From Woeseia sp. (GTDB lineage Bacteria; Pseudomonadota; Gammaproteobacteria; Steroidobacterales; Woeseiaceae): a DNA stretch of 64,000 bases. A program made the translations under genes and the position numbers. This document shows positions 25,497-33,752 of this stretch, one piece after another. Location: contig JAJFKW010000001.1 of NCBI GenBank assembly GCA_021773015.1, positions 1,219,305-1,283,304 on the forward strand. The letters run 5' to 3'. Positions within the stretch are counted from its first letter, which is position 1. Every line of letters starts with the position of its first letter. Below the pieces are notes generated by a model. That model had not been told where the DNA came from and did not search any database. It saw nothing but the letters and a program-made list of their open reading frames with translations.

Positions 25497-25814
25497 TCAG
25501 GCCTCTGGTGCAACGGTCAACACTATGCCGTCTAGACCTTCATGCCACTTTATCTGGCAGGACAACCGAGAATTTGATGCAACCTCACTACCCTCTTCCT
25601 CAAGTGCCGCTTCCTCAAAATCTGTCTGCGGCTTCAAATCGTTAATCCACGGTTCGTCAATAAATACGTGACAGGTAGCGCATTGGCAGGAACCGCCACA
25701 CAGCGCTTCTATCGATAACCCGCCCAAACGAAGAATCTCCATTAGGCTCATATTCTCTCTGCCCTCAAGCTCCACCTTCGTACCGTCTCTGTCAGTAGCA
25801 TATATTTTAGACAT
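25497..25814 (-). CDS. 2Fe-2S ferredoxin, adrenodoxin type
   Basis: This 105-residue ferredoxin has the plant/adrenodoxin-type cluster ligands C39, C45 and C48 (in CGGSCQCATC) and C86 (LSCQIKW). The acidic stretch DEPWINDLKPQTDFEEAALEEE between the third and fourth Cys is typical of ferredoxins that donate electrons to cytochrome P450 or Rieske oxygenases. Neither a P450 nor a Rieske oxygenase nor a ferredoxin reductase is in the window, so the partner is unknown. It heads a two-gene unit with the TIGR02444 protein. Confidence 0.93.
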   Translation of the reverse strand: MSKIYATDRDGTKVELEGRENMSLMEILRLGGLSIEALCGGSCQCATCHVFIDEPWINDLKPQTDFEEAALEEEGSEVASNSRLSCQIKWHEGLDGIVLTVAPEA

Positions 25815-25974
25815 TTATATTGAATCCCAAAAAAACTTTCTCGTATGGATATGTTGTCTGCAAAATGTTTAGAGGAAATCGCGCGCACGTTGGCGACTTA
25901 GCGCATCCTAGATAAGTTGATTGTTTCAGAATTTGCTCTTGGGGGTCAAAGAATCTAGACCTCAATCAAGCGAA

Positions 25975-27753
25975 TTAGGCATCGCCTGCGAGTAAATTCA
26001 TATCATCAGCTGGGTTCTTTGTGAATCGTTCCTTGGCAGCGGATTTCAAATCGAATGCATCACCTATCGCGGCGACGGCGGCATCAGCCTGGCTCGCACC
26101 GTCAAACCCCTCACCCACGACCAAACGCTCTCCAGAACGAGTATGTGCGAATACGCTGTACAACATTTTGTATTTCCCGCCCGACTGCGTCTTCATCGTA
26201 CATTTAGTGCTGAATCTCAAAAAGTCCGTCGACAGTAGTTCGCGCGTTTTCAGCGGAATCCCCAAAATACGACGGATTGTGCGAACGCCACCGAGTACTT
26301 TGCGTACTTCCAATGAATTCAGCACGAAGTAGAAACCCGACAACATGATAATGCTTCCAACGAGGCCGAAAATACCGCCCATGATAAGCGAATGAGCCTT
26401 TACAATCATAAGCCAACCTGCGCCGGAAAATATTGTACCGAATATCATACCGCCGAGGCCGGCCAGTACGTGTCGACCCATTGGAAAGTACATAAATTTT
26501 CCACCGGCGTTGTGCTGTAGATTTATGATTGAACTAACGGCCGATGCGTTGAGAGCGGCTTGCTTTGCGTGGGACCTTTCGACGGATAGCGCAGACAAAC
26601 GACGGGATTGCTGTCCAGTTGCATAAACTGGAATCTCGTAGTCTCGATTGAAATCTGTGCCCGGCAAAATCGCGTTAAGAGACAACCGCCACAGGTGGTA
26701 ATCACGTTCCTCTTTTGCCGCGTCGGACTCGCGCAGGTGCTCGGGAACGTTAAATCTAAAGCTGATAAGGGTGCCGGCGATGTTTGGCTCTGCGTGCGCC
26801 ATCAATTTGTCTTGCCAAAGCGCTGTCTCCTTGCGACTCCGGCTCTTACCGGTCCCAGATACGTAACTATGCAAGCAAGTTAAAGTAACGGAAAATTCGT
26901 TTGCAGCGGCGTACGCCAAATTGATACTGATACTGCCGCCAACGTGACCGCCGATTGCGCCAGGAAAGGGATCCATGGTCACTGGTGCGGGGCCGAATCG
27001 CCGCCACTCCAATGTGCGCCTGACCGCCCAGATAATCAGCCCGATACCAACGAGCGGAAACAACAGACCGATGAGAGATAGATTATTGCTCTTTTCAACG
27101 AACTCCTTGTAAATCACAAATGGTAACGGCGCGGAAATCAAGCTCCAAATTGCTGCGAATCCCCACGCTACATACATGGCTGCCTTCGATTGGGATCTTA
27201 TCGACGCTGTTTGCCAATCGGTATTTAGCTTCCACTGCTGATCGGTAGACTTCGCCGCAGTCGCATCTATCTTGATGTGTTTTCTGAATGCCGCGTACAT
27301 TAGGAGAACGCCGACGCCACCGAACACCAAGAAAAAGATTGATTTAAATCCAACCAATCCCCAACGCAACGCCCGATCAATGACTGCATTGGTTGGATTG
27401 TCCGGATCAACGTATACAACAATGCCAGTGCCGCGTGACAAATTCTCCGCTAGCACTCGACCAAGGTTCTGGTGGTAGCTGCCAATGTTATCTGCGCCAC
27501 TCGCAATACCCACGCGCGTCGCCTGGTGGTACTGCCCGCCATAGCTGTAAGAATATCTGGCGTACACCTCGTACGAATCGGAGTCGTCGCCACGTCGAGT
27601 GTGCGAACCTGCCGCCGACAAATTCGCATCGACCTCTATCCAACTACGCATTTGCCAAGCATCAAGCAGGTTGTTCCCGATCGCGGCCCCCATCCATCCG
27701 CCAACACCGACGAACGGTAATGCAAAAATAAACAGAGTGATTTTTGCCTTCAT
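25975..27753 (-). CDS. DUF3592-type membrane protein
   Basis: This 592-residue inner-membrane protein has an N-terminal helix, a DUF3592-like domain (residues about 25-120, with SYSYGGQYHQATRV and VVYVDPDNPTNAVID), then several helices (about 130-155, 190-250, 420-470) and a C-terminal cytoplasmic region. The DUF3592 segment has the typical pattern of beta strands ending in a Tyr-x-Pro-x-x-Pro-like element. The ATG at 27753 follows GGAGGTG; a GTG three codons upstream overlaps that ribosome site and is rejected. It stands alone with no operon partner. Function is unknown. Confidence 0.75.
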   Translation of the reverse strand: MKAKITLFIFALPFVGVGGWMGAAIGNNLLDAWQMRSWIEVDANLSAAGSHTRRGDDSDSYEVYARYSYSYGGQYHQATRVGIASGADNIGSYHQNLGRVLAENLSRGTGIVVYVDPDNPTNAVIDRALRWGLVGFKSIFFLVFGGVGVLLMYAAFRKHIKIDATAAKSTDQQWKLNTDWQTASIRSQSKAAMYVAWGFAAIWSLISAPLPFVIYKEFVEKSNNLSLIGLLFPLVGIGLIIWAVRRTLEWRRFGPAPVTMDPFPGAIGGHVGGSISINLAYAAANEFSVTLTCLHSYVSGTGKSRSRKETALWQDKLMAHAEPNIAGTLISFRFNVPEHLRESDAAKEERDYHLWRLSLNAILPGTDFNRDYEIPVYATGQQSRRLSALSVERSHAKQAALNASAVSSIINLQHNAGGKFMYFPMGRHVLAGLGGMIFGTIFSGAGWLMIVKAHSLIMGGIFGLVGSIIMLSGFYFVLNSLEVRKVLGGVRTIRRILGIPLKTRELLSTDFLRFSTKCTMKTQSGGKYKMLYSVFAHTRSGERLVVGEGFDGASQADAAVAAIGDAFDLKSAAKERFTKNPADDMNLLAGDA

Positions 27754-27967
27754 TGAGACCACCTCCGTTTAGGCTCGAGCGGGCCGTGCGACCAGTCTCG
27801 AAATAATAGCAATGCAAGGTTGCATGCAATGTGAAAGATGTCGCAGTCCACGGACAAATGACGACTCTCGCGAGACGATAATGCCAATTATTGCCGAGAT
27901 ATTGGCGTTGTAACGATTACGGCAAAGTCGGACATTGATTGACCTCATTCATTGTCAAGGACGACCA

Positions 27968-28396
27968 GTGAAATTCCGCTTAGCCATTACCTGTCTAATT
28001 GCTCTCCACACAAGCACGGTACATGCCGATTTTAATACGCCGTTAACCGGTCCGGGTAGCGAAGGTTGGTCAGACGAAACCGTTGCGCCGACGTCTGGCG
28101 CCGTCACGTACAGTTCGGTGAACGCGCTTGGTGAAACGATTCTGATCACTTTTTCAGTCAATCCGGCCGGCATTGTTATGGATGCCACGCGGGTTAGAAT
28201 TGACCACAATAGCGGTGAATATCTTGCTGACGGCAGCGACTATGAGAGCATCGGTATGCCGCTTGGTGATGCGGCGAAGGATCTGCTACTCCGCACGCCA
28301 TTTGACATGCCAGGCGGCGCAAGTTGTTGGTCGTTCAATTGCAATGGGAGTGGAGTGGATTCAGTGCACGGAATAATACGTTTTCTTGCACTGTAG
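27968..28396 (+). CDS. Small exported protein of unknown function
   Basis: Using the GTG at 27968, which has AAGGAC upstream, this gives 142 residues beginning with a clean signal peptide (KFRLAITCLIALHTSTVHA, cleavage after about residue 20). The mature part is rich in Gly, Ser, Thr and Asp, with two Cys late in the chain (SCWSFNC) that could form a disulfide. I recognise no domain. An in-frame ATG at 27935 would put eleven residues ahead of the signal and is less likely. It is flanked by divergent DUF3592 and convergent phosphatase genes and appears to be single. Confidence 0.6.
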   Translation: MKFRLAITCLIALHTSTVHADFNTPLTGPGSEGWSDETVAPTSGAVTYSSVNALGETILITFSVNPAGIVMDATRVRIDHNSGEYLADGSDYESIGMPLGDAAKDLLLRTPFDMPGGASCWSFNCNGSGVDSVHGIIRFLAL

Positions 28397-28443
28397 CTAA
28401 TCTGGCGATCGGGGCGCCACACCCCATCGATTGGCAAAATCGC

Positions 28444-29151
28444 CTAACGATATGAAACCAAATCACAGTCCATGTTTGCACCGGCAATTGCCAAATAGGA
28501 ATAGTCGTTAATGCTAACTACCGAAACTCGGTCGCTAGAATAGATTAATCGCGTAATCGAACAGTTTGTTACTGGTTCGTAGAATTTGTACGCGGAATGC
28601 CCGCTCAGCTCGAGAATGTGTGCAACCGCTGTCGCGATTGTTCCGCCGGACGTAAAAATCCCGAGCGTTTTTCCGCGGCCGTTGGCAACAATAACATCCT
28701 GCAGCGCGGCTGATACAGCGGCCGAGTACTCGGCCCAAGTTTGAATTCCAACTTCGCTGCAATCGTTTGACACCCAATAGAAAAACAAGATTTCAAGCAC
28801 TTTTTGGTAGTTGTTCCCAGACTTCAACCCATTCTTCATTAACGTAAGCGCTGTAGGATTTTGTATTGCCGCGATCGGTAACAGCTTATCGAACTGTTCT
28901 TCAACGCGAATTTCGTTGAATCGTTCGTCAAGGTTCAGTTGTGGTTGTCGTCGCTGAGACGCAGCGACGATACTCGCAGTGTCGATCTGTCTCTTCAGGC
29001 TGCCGCAATACATCGCATCAAATTCAATGCCCGAATCGCGAAAATATTCGCCAGCGACTTTCGCTTGCTTTTCGCCAAGAGGAGACAGCACATCGTAGTT
29101 GCTACTGCCGAAGGAAGCTTGCCCATGGCGGACAAGAAATATGCTGGCCAT
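28444..29151 (-). CDS. Histidine phosphatase family protein
   Basis: This 235-residue protein has the phosphoglycerate-mutase-like phosphohistidine motif LVRHGQASFG (6-15) and the second half-site GSLKRQIDTASIV typical of the branch 1 superfamily. The final His motif usual near the C-terminus is represented by SGGTIATAVAHIL. It probably removes phosphate from a small molecule or protein; the substrate cannot be named. It lies 20 bases downstream of the quinone oxidoreductase gene and ends convergent with the small exported protein gene. Confidence 0.88.
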   Translation of the reverse strand: MASIFLVRHGQASFGSSNYDVLSPLGEKQAKVAGEYFRDSGIEFDAMYCGSLKRQIDTASIVAASQRRQPQLNLDERFNEIRVEEQFDKLLPIAAIQNPTALTLMKNGLKSGNNYQKVLEILFFYWVSNDCSEVGIQTWAEYSAAVSAALQDVIVANGRGKTLGIFTSGGTIATAVAHILELSGHSAYKFYEPVTNCSITRLIYSSDRVSVVSINDYSYLAIAGANMDCDLVSYR

Positions 29152-29171
29152 GTTTTATCCGCTGTTGATTT

Positions 29172-30149
29172 CTAATTCATCGACAAGACAACTTTGCCTT
29201 TCGCCCTACGCTCTTCGATGCACTTGAACGCAGCCGCAAAATCTGCAAGCGCATAAATTTCGGTTACGACAGGCGCGAAACTTCCGGCATCGATCATCTG
29301 CCGCAAATCGCTAAGGCTTCGTTTGCTCTCTTCAGGGCAACGCGCGGCCCACGCGCCCCAAAATACACCAACAATTGACGCTCCCTTCAGAAGTGCCAGA
29401 TTTAGCGGCATTTTTGGTATGGAACCTGTTGCGAAGCCAATAACCAGAAAGCGTCCGTTCCAGGCAATAGACCGAAACGCCTTCTCAGAAAATTCACCAC
29501 CGACCGGATCGTAGACTATGTCGGCACCATTGCCGTCGGTCAGCGTTTTGACCGAATTCTTGAGGTCTTGCTCTGCATAGTTGATTGCATGGTCCGCTCC
29601 AGCATCCCGCGCGAAAGCGAGCTTTTCCTCACTACTGGCAGCTGCGATAACTTCTGCACCCATCGCCTTTGCGATTTGGATTGCCGCAATTCCAACGCCG
29701 CCAGCAGCCCCTAGTACCAACACGGTTTCGCCGGGCTCAATTTGCGCTCTCTGTTTGAGTGCGTAATAGGAAGTGCCGTAGGTGACCGCAAATGCTGCGG
29801 CTTGTTGATAATTCATTCTCTCGCCGATCGGCATTGTGGTAGCAGCGGGCGCGACGCACCGTTCAGCAAATCCGCCAATGTTGATCGTCGCAAAAACGCG
29901 ATCGCCTACTGCCAATGACGTAACGCCATCACCCAATTTCGAAACGACGCCTGAAACTTCCACGCCGGGGATAAACGGGAGCGGCGGTTTGAACTGATAT
30001 TTTCCCTGAACAGTGAGAATGTCTGGAAAATTAATTCCAGCGGCCTTGACGTCAATTAAGACCTCAGCGGCTTTAGGTGTCGGCGTGTCTATGTCTTCCA
30101 ACCGTAGCGCGTCAACAGTCGAAAACTCGTTGCAAACAATTGCTTTCAC
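29172..30149 (-). CDS. NADPH:quinone oxidoreductase-type zinc-independent MDR protein
   Basis: This 325-residue medium-chain dehydrogenase/reductase resembles quinone oxidoreductases. It has the GroES-like N-terminal half (AGINFPDILTVQGKY), the nucleotide-binding loop GAAGGVGIAAIQIAKAMGA (about 149-167) and a C-terminal catalytic fold, and it lacks the structural and catalytic zinc Cys clusters. It would reduce quinones or enones with NADPH. The GTG start (30147-30149) has AGGGGA six bases upstream. It forms a minus-strand group with the MaoC gene (28-base gap) and the phosphatase, a set often seen near acyl-CoA metabolism genes. Confidence 0.9.
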   Translation of the reverse strand: MKAIVCNEFSTVDALRLEDIDTPTPKAAEVLIDVKAAGINFPDILTVQGKYQFKPPLPFIPGVEVSGVVSKLGDGVTSLAVGDRVFATINIGGFAERCVAPAATTMPIGERMNYQQAAAFAVTYGTSYYALKQRAQIEPGETVLVLGAAGGVGIAAIQIAKAMGAEVIAAASSEEKLAFARDAGADHAINYAEQDLKNSVKTLTDGNGADIVYDPVGGEFSEKAFRSIAWNGRFLVIGFATGSIPKMPLNLALLKGASIVGVFWGAWAARCPEESKRSLSDLRQMIDAGSFAPVVTEIYALADFAAAFKCIEERRAKGKVVLSMN

Positions 30150-30177
30150 TTCATTCCCCTGTCAATTTGTATTCTTC

Positions 30178-30648
30178 TTACTCCGCTTCACAGACGGCCA
30201 TTGTCAGCCATTGTGCTACCAGAGCTGGCTTATCTTCACCCTCAATTTCCACGATCATTTCTTGTTTGAATAAAAAGTGTCCAGGTTTAGTTTCCATCGC
30301 GGAGAGCAACTTTGAGACACCGCGGATGCGTTTCCCAACGCGTACCGGACTTACAAAGCGAACCTTATCGAAGCCATAATTGATGCCCATTGTCATATTG
30401 GCAACGCCAACGCCGGCGCCCGCAGTGGCGAAATACGAAAGCATAGACAATGACAAAAAACCGTGCGCAATGGTGCCGCCAAATGGCGTATTGGCAGCGC
30501 TGACCGGATCTATATGAATAAACTGTGGGTCGATAGTGATATCCGCAAATCTGTTCACATTCTCCTGCGTGATTTCTACCCACGGAGACTCGCCAATTGC
30601 CTTACCTATGTAATTCTGTAGCGTATTTTTGCTTAATTCCAAGCCCAT
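30178..30648 (-). CDS. MaoC-like (R)-specific enoyl-CoA hydratase
   Basis: This 156-residue hot-dog-fold protein has the MaoC hydratase motif: the Asp in ITIDPQFIHIDP and the His in FGGTIAHGFLSLSM, which form the (R)-hydratase catalytic pair. It would add water to a trans-2-enoyl-CoA in the cytoplasm. The N-terminus (GKAIGESPWVEITQENVNRFADIT) is typical of the NodN/MaoC group. It heads a minus-strand group with the quinone oxidoreductase-like protein and diverges from an SDR across a 150-base gap that holds tandem repeats. Confidence 0.9.
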   Translation of the reverse strand: MGLELSKNTLQNYIGKAIGESPWVEITQENVNRFADITIDPQFIHIDPVSAANTPFGGTIAHGFLSLSMLSYFATAGAGVGVANMTMGINYGFDKVRFVSPVRVGKRIRGVSKLLSAMETKPGHFLFKQEMIVEIEGEDKPALVAQWLTMAVCEAE

Positions 30649-30720
30649 ACATCGCCTCTTGCTTTATAATCCGCCAGCGTATTAATCGTCCGCAATCATA
30701 TAGGCCGAACGCCAATCAGC

Positions 30721-30777
30721 CTAGCGTATTTTTTCTAGCGCATTCTTTGCTTAAGTCCGGATTTCCCCAGGCTTAAG
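30721..30777. repeat. Tandem and spaced direct repeats in the MaoC/SDR divergent promoter
   Basis: Two adjoining 14-base copies, CTAGCGTATTTTTT (30721-30734) and CTAGCGCATTCTTT (30735-30748), differ at two positions. They are followed by two GCTTAAG boxes (30749-30755 and 30771-30777) whose starts are 22 bases apart, about two helical turns. The arrangement is upstream of the GTG start of the SDR gene at 30799 and could be an operator; no regulator gene is adjacent. Confidence 0.4.
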
Positions 30778-30798
30778 AAGTTTAGAGGGAGAACCTTA

Positions 30799-31608
30799 GT
30801 GAACAATAATTTCGCCGATTTGTTTTCGATAACGGGCAAAACCGCCCTTGTCACCGGGGGGTCGCGTGGAATTGGCGAAATGATAGCGGCCGGTTTCCTA
30901 GCACACGGCGCGAAAGTTTATATCAGCTCGCGAAAAACCGAAGCCTGCGATGCCACCGCCAAGCGTCTCAGCAAAGAGTACGCGGGCGAGTGCATTTCCG
31001 TCCCTGCAGACTTGTCGGTAATGGAAAGCTTAGAATCCCTTGCAGCCAAGATATCCAACTACGAAAACAAACTCGATATTCTGGTCAACAATGCCGGCGC
31101 AGCATGGGGCGCGCCTATTGACGATTTCCCAGAAGTCGGGTGGGACAAAGTAATGGATATAAACGTCAAAAGTGTATTCTTTTTAACGCAGAAGATTCTG
31201 CCACTTCTCAGGAAAGCAGGTAAACCCGACGACCCTGCGCGAGTAATCAATATAGGCTCAATAGATGGCCTCACGGCTGCGCCATTTGACACGTACTCCT
31301 ACGCTGCATCGAAAGCCGCAGTACATCATTTGACGCGATTTCTTGCCAAAAAATTGACTAGCGAATACATCAATTTTAATGCGATCGCCCCCGGGCCGTT
31401 TCCAACCTGGATGTTGAGCACCGGCATTGGCTTTGGCGGTGAAACAACGGGGGTAGATTGGGACGCCGTCGGCAAGCTAAGTCCTAGTGGACGTGTCGGT
31501 TCTCCACAAGACATAGCGGGGTTGGCAATATTTCTTTGCGCAAGAGCGGGCGCCTATGTCGTCGGCGAAACGATCGCGCTGGACGGCGGGATGGTGTCCA
31601 CATCTTAA
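30799..31608 (+). CDS. Short-chain dehydrogenase/reductase (RhlG/FabG-like)
   Basis: This 269-residue SDR has TGGSRGIGE (cofactor loop, about 19-27), NNAGAAWG, the catalytic Ser in INIGSIDG, and YSYAASKAA (Tyr and Lys). An Arg after the second strand (YISSRKTEAC) favours NADPH. The long C-terminal part with GPFPTWMLS and a final GETIALDGG resembles RhlG-type and other 3-oxoacyl reductases. The start is GTG at 30799 with GAGGGAG ahead. It is single on this strand, convergent with another SDR at 31657, and divergent from the MaoC gene. Confidence 0.9.
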   Translation: MNNNFADLFSITGKTALVTGGSRGIGEMIAAGFLAHGAKVYISSRKTEACDATAKRLSKEYAGECISVPADLSVMESLESLAAKISNYENKLDILVNNAGAAWGAPIDDFPEVGWDKVMDINVKSVFFLTQKILPLLRKAGKPDDPARVINIGSIDGLTAAPFDTYSYAASKAAVHHLTRFLAKKLTSEYINFNAIAPGPFPTWMLSTGIGFGGETTGVDWDAVGKLSPSGRVGSPQDIAGLAIFLCARAGAYVVGETIALDGGMVSTS

Positions 31609-31656
31609 CTATTACGATTTGCCAATAATTCGCGTTCGGTATTGCGTTGTCACAAA

Positions 31657-32418
31657 TCAAATTTTGTAATTTCGATTGAGTTTCCGCATCCCTCGAATCC
31701 AACGATCATAGTTGCCCGCCTTACGTTGAAAATAATTGAGCACATCAGGATGCGGTAGTACGAGAAACTGTTCGGCCTCAATGGCTTCGACGCAGGCATC
31801 TGCGACAGCCTCGGGTTCGATCATCCCGTCGATAGCGGCAACCGACTCTTCATATCCTTTCGTCATAGCTGTACGCACCGCTTGCGGACATAGAACTGAC
31901 ACCACGATCCCATCGTCGCCGTGAGTAATAGCGAGCCATTCGGCAAGCGCAACGGATGCGTGTTTGGTCACGGCGTACGGCGCTGAACCAATTTGGGATA
32001 GAAGCCCGGCAGCAGACGCCGTATTCAGCAGGTAACCGCCGCCGCGACTAATCATTCTCGGTACGACGTGGCGTGCAGCGTAGAGTTGTGACATGACATT
32101 AACGTCCCAGATCCGTTGCCACTCGGAATTTTGCGTATCGATGCCACCTTCAAAGACGATTCCAGCGTTGGAACAGAATAAGTCAATAGGACCGTATTCG
32201 CGTTCCACAGTGTCCACCAACCCGGCGACAGCATCTTCATCGGTAACATCGATGACAAATCCGACTCCACCTAGCTTCGCCGCGGCGGTTTTCATGTCCT
32301 CGTCACGATCGACACAGATTACCTGTTTTGCTCCGTCCATCCGAAACCGCGTCGCCAATGCCAAGCCGATGCCACTCGCCGCACCGGTGACGACGACAAT
32401 GCGATTTTCGATAATCAT
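31657..32418 (-). CDS. Short-chain dehydrogenase/reductase
   Basis: This 253-residue SDR starts at the ATG 32416-32418 (MIIENRIVVVTG); a longer in-frame reading only repeats the 3' end of the next gene in another frame. It has GAASGIGLALA, CVDRDE (Asp for NAD binding), CSNAGIVFEGG, TASAAGLLSQ and the catalytic YAVTKHAS. The ending NYFQRKAGNYDRWIRGMRKLNR is found in a group of SDRs related to acyl or aryl alcohol dehydrogenases. It follows the metallo-beta-lactamase-fold lipoprotein gene by 13 bases and is probably co-transcribed. Confidence 0.87.
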   Translation of the reverse strand: MIIENRIVVVTGAASGIGLALATRFRMDGAKQVICVDRDEDMKTAAAKLGGVGFVIDVTDEDAVAGLVDTVEREYGPIDLFCSNAGIVFEGGIDTQNSEWQRIWDVNVMSQLYAARHVVPRMISRGGGYLLNTASAAGLLSQIGSAPYAVTKHASVALAEWLAITHGDDGIVVSVLCPQAVRTAMTKGYEESVAAIDGMIEPEAVADACVEAIEAEQFLVLPHPDVLNYFQRKAGNYDRWIRGMRKLNRNYKI

Positions 32419-32431
32419 CGTGCGCGTCCTA

Positions 32432-33388
32432 TCACAGAGAAACACACTGCAAGTCGTTCGCGGTGACCACATCTCGATTGTAACGGCCGCGAATCGCGGC
32501 CAAGTTTTCGTCCATTGCGCGCAAGCTTCTCGCCATGAAGTGACTGACGACCAGAGTCCCGGCATTCGAATCCGCGGCGATCTGGCCGATGACATCCGGT
32601 GTTGCATGTAACTTCCTGGCAACGCCCGACGCACCCAGCGGTACCGGCATGTGCATCACCAATATGTCTGCATTTTTCGCAAAGCTGGTAAAACGTGGGT
32701 CGTTGCCATTCTGGTCGCTCGCGAACACTACGGATAAGTCGCCGACAGAGACGCGAAACGCCAATGCTGGCACGATGCCGTGCGGAACGTGCATTGCCTG
32801 AACAATTATCTGCTTGTCACTACTTGTAAAGACGGTCGCTGCGTCAGGACTTTCAGCATCAACTTCAATTGCCCGAATTTTCGGCAGCCCGCCGGAGCCA
32901 TCCAGGTAACCGGATAAATAGCCGTAAGCGCCGCGACCTTTTGCCAACATGCTGTCGAGGTACGCATGCAAACCCGGGAAAATGGTGCTGCCAACCGGTC
33001 CAGCGACAACCAAATTTCTCTTACTCTGGGCAAATGATGCGGACTTTAACAGCGCGGGAAAGTCAGCGGAGTGATCCGTATGGAAGTGACTCAGACCAAC
33101 GAAATCCACATCTGTGAATTCAGCGGCAGACTCGGCAAATCGTAAAATGCTGCCACTGCCCGCATCAATCATCACTTTAGCCTTACCGTTCACCCAAACA
33201 AGATACGCAGACGACGCGCGGCCATCGTCCGCGATAGGGCCACCGCTACCAAGTATTTGTAATACAACGCCCTTGTTAACTTGGCACGCGATACTGGCAT
33301 CGCTACACGCGCTCAGCAGCAGAATGCAAGATATCGTAAATAAAGTAGTCGCCTTCTGAATTAACTTGATTAGCATGCCTATTCTCAT
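32432..33388 (-). CDS. Metallo-beta-lactamase-fold lipoprotein hydrolase
   Basis: This 318-residue protein starts with a signal ending in a lipobox ILLLSAC (C28), so it is probably a periplasmic lipoprotein. The metallo-hydrolase motif HFHTDH is followed by later metal ligands VMHVPHGIV and HFMARS. The overall pattern (ILGSGGPIADDGRASSAYLV) matches the RNase Z/AtsA-like branch, which includes zinc arylsulfatases and lactonases. The substrate is unknown. It is first of a two-gene unit with the SDR. Two Met codons four residues apart make the start uncertain by 12 bases. Confidence 0.85.
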   Translation of the reverse strand: MRIGMLIKLIQKATTLFTISCILLLSACSDASIACQVNKGVVLQILGSGGPIADDGRASSAYLVWVNGKAKVMIDAGSGSILRFAESAAEFTDVDFVGLSHFHTDHSADFPALLKSASFAQSKRNLVVAGPVGSTIFPGLHAYLDSMLAKGRGAYGYLSGYLDGSGGLPKIRAIEVDAESPDAATVFTSSDKQIIVQAMHVPHGIVPALAFRVSVGDLSVVFASDQNGNDPRFTSFAKNADILVMHMPVPLGASGVARKLHATPDVIGQIAADSNAGTLVVSHFMARSLRAMDENLAAIRGRYNRDVVTANDLQCVSL

Positions 33389-33752
33389 TTATGCGTGAGT
33401 TATCGGCTGTACAAGGGTCCGAGCTACCAATCACTGGCCGCCGCAGCCGAGCTGGAAATTGTATCAATATTCAGTCGCCACTACGTTCCTGTTAGCGCGG
33501 AGCGTGGTTTCACACAATCGCTAGATACTTCTTAGCGATCTGCTTTTGCGCTAAATCGGATCCGGTTTCTTAATGCGGGGGAGCATGTAGGCCGCACAAT
33601 GGTAGGGTAAATTCAGTTCGTCCGTGATTTGCTCGCACGCGAGTTGATGCCGAACATCTTCCATATTGTTTGCACACTTAGAAAATTACTTCGTGGTCCG
33701 ATATTATTGGCCACCTATAAGCTACACCGATTGGTGCGCGAAGCGAGCTGGG
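33389..33752. other. 364-base divergent gap with a cluster of TTAGCG/CGCTAA boxes
   Basis: This region separates the lipoprotein gene from the CadC-like regulator. It has no plausible gene. Within 63 bases there are four copies of the hexamer TTAGCG or its complement or one-base variant: 33492-33497, 33518-33523, 33533-33538 and 33549-33554. The middle two form a perfect 6-base inverted repeat (TCGCTA, 9-base spacer, TAGCGA). Such a cluster could be an operator for the adjacent regulator. Confidence 0.45.

Noticed and set aside
30721..30777. A short CRISPR-like repeat
   Set aside because: Repeats are only 7-14 bases, two copies each and adjoining, with no spacers or cas genes.
32419..32634. 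72-residue N-terminal extension of the SDR at 31657
   Set aside because: It only reads through the 3' end of the neighbouring lipoprotein gene in a different frame; the SDR fold starts at the ATG at 32416-32418.
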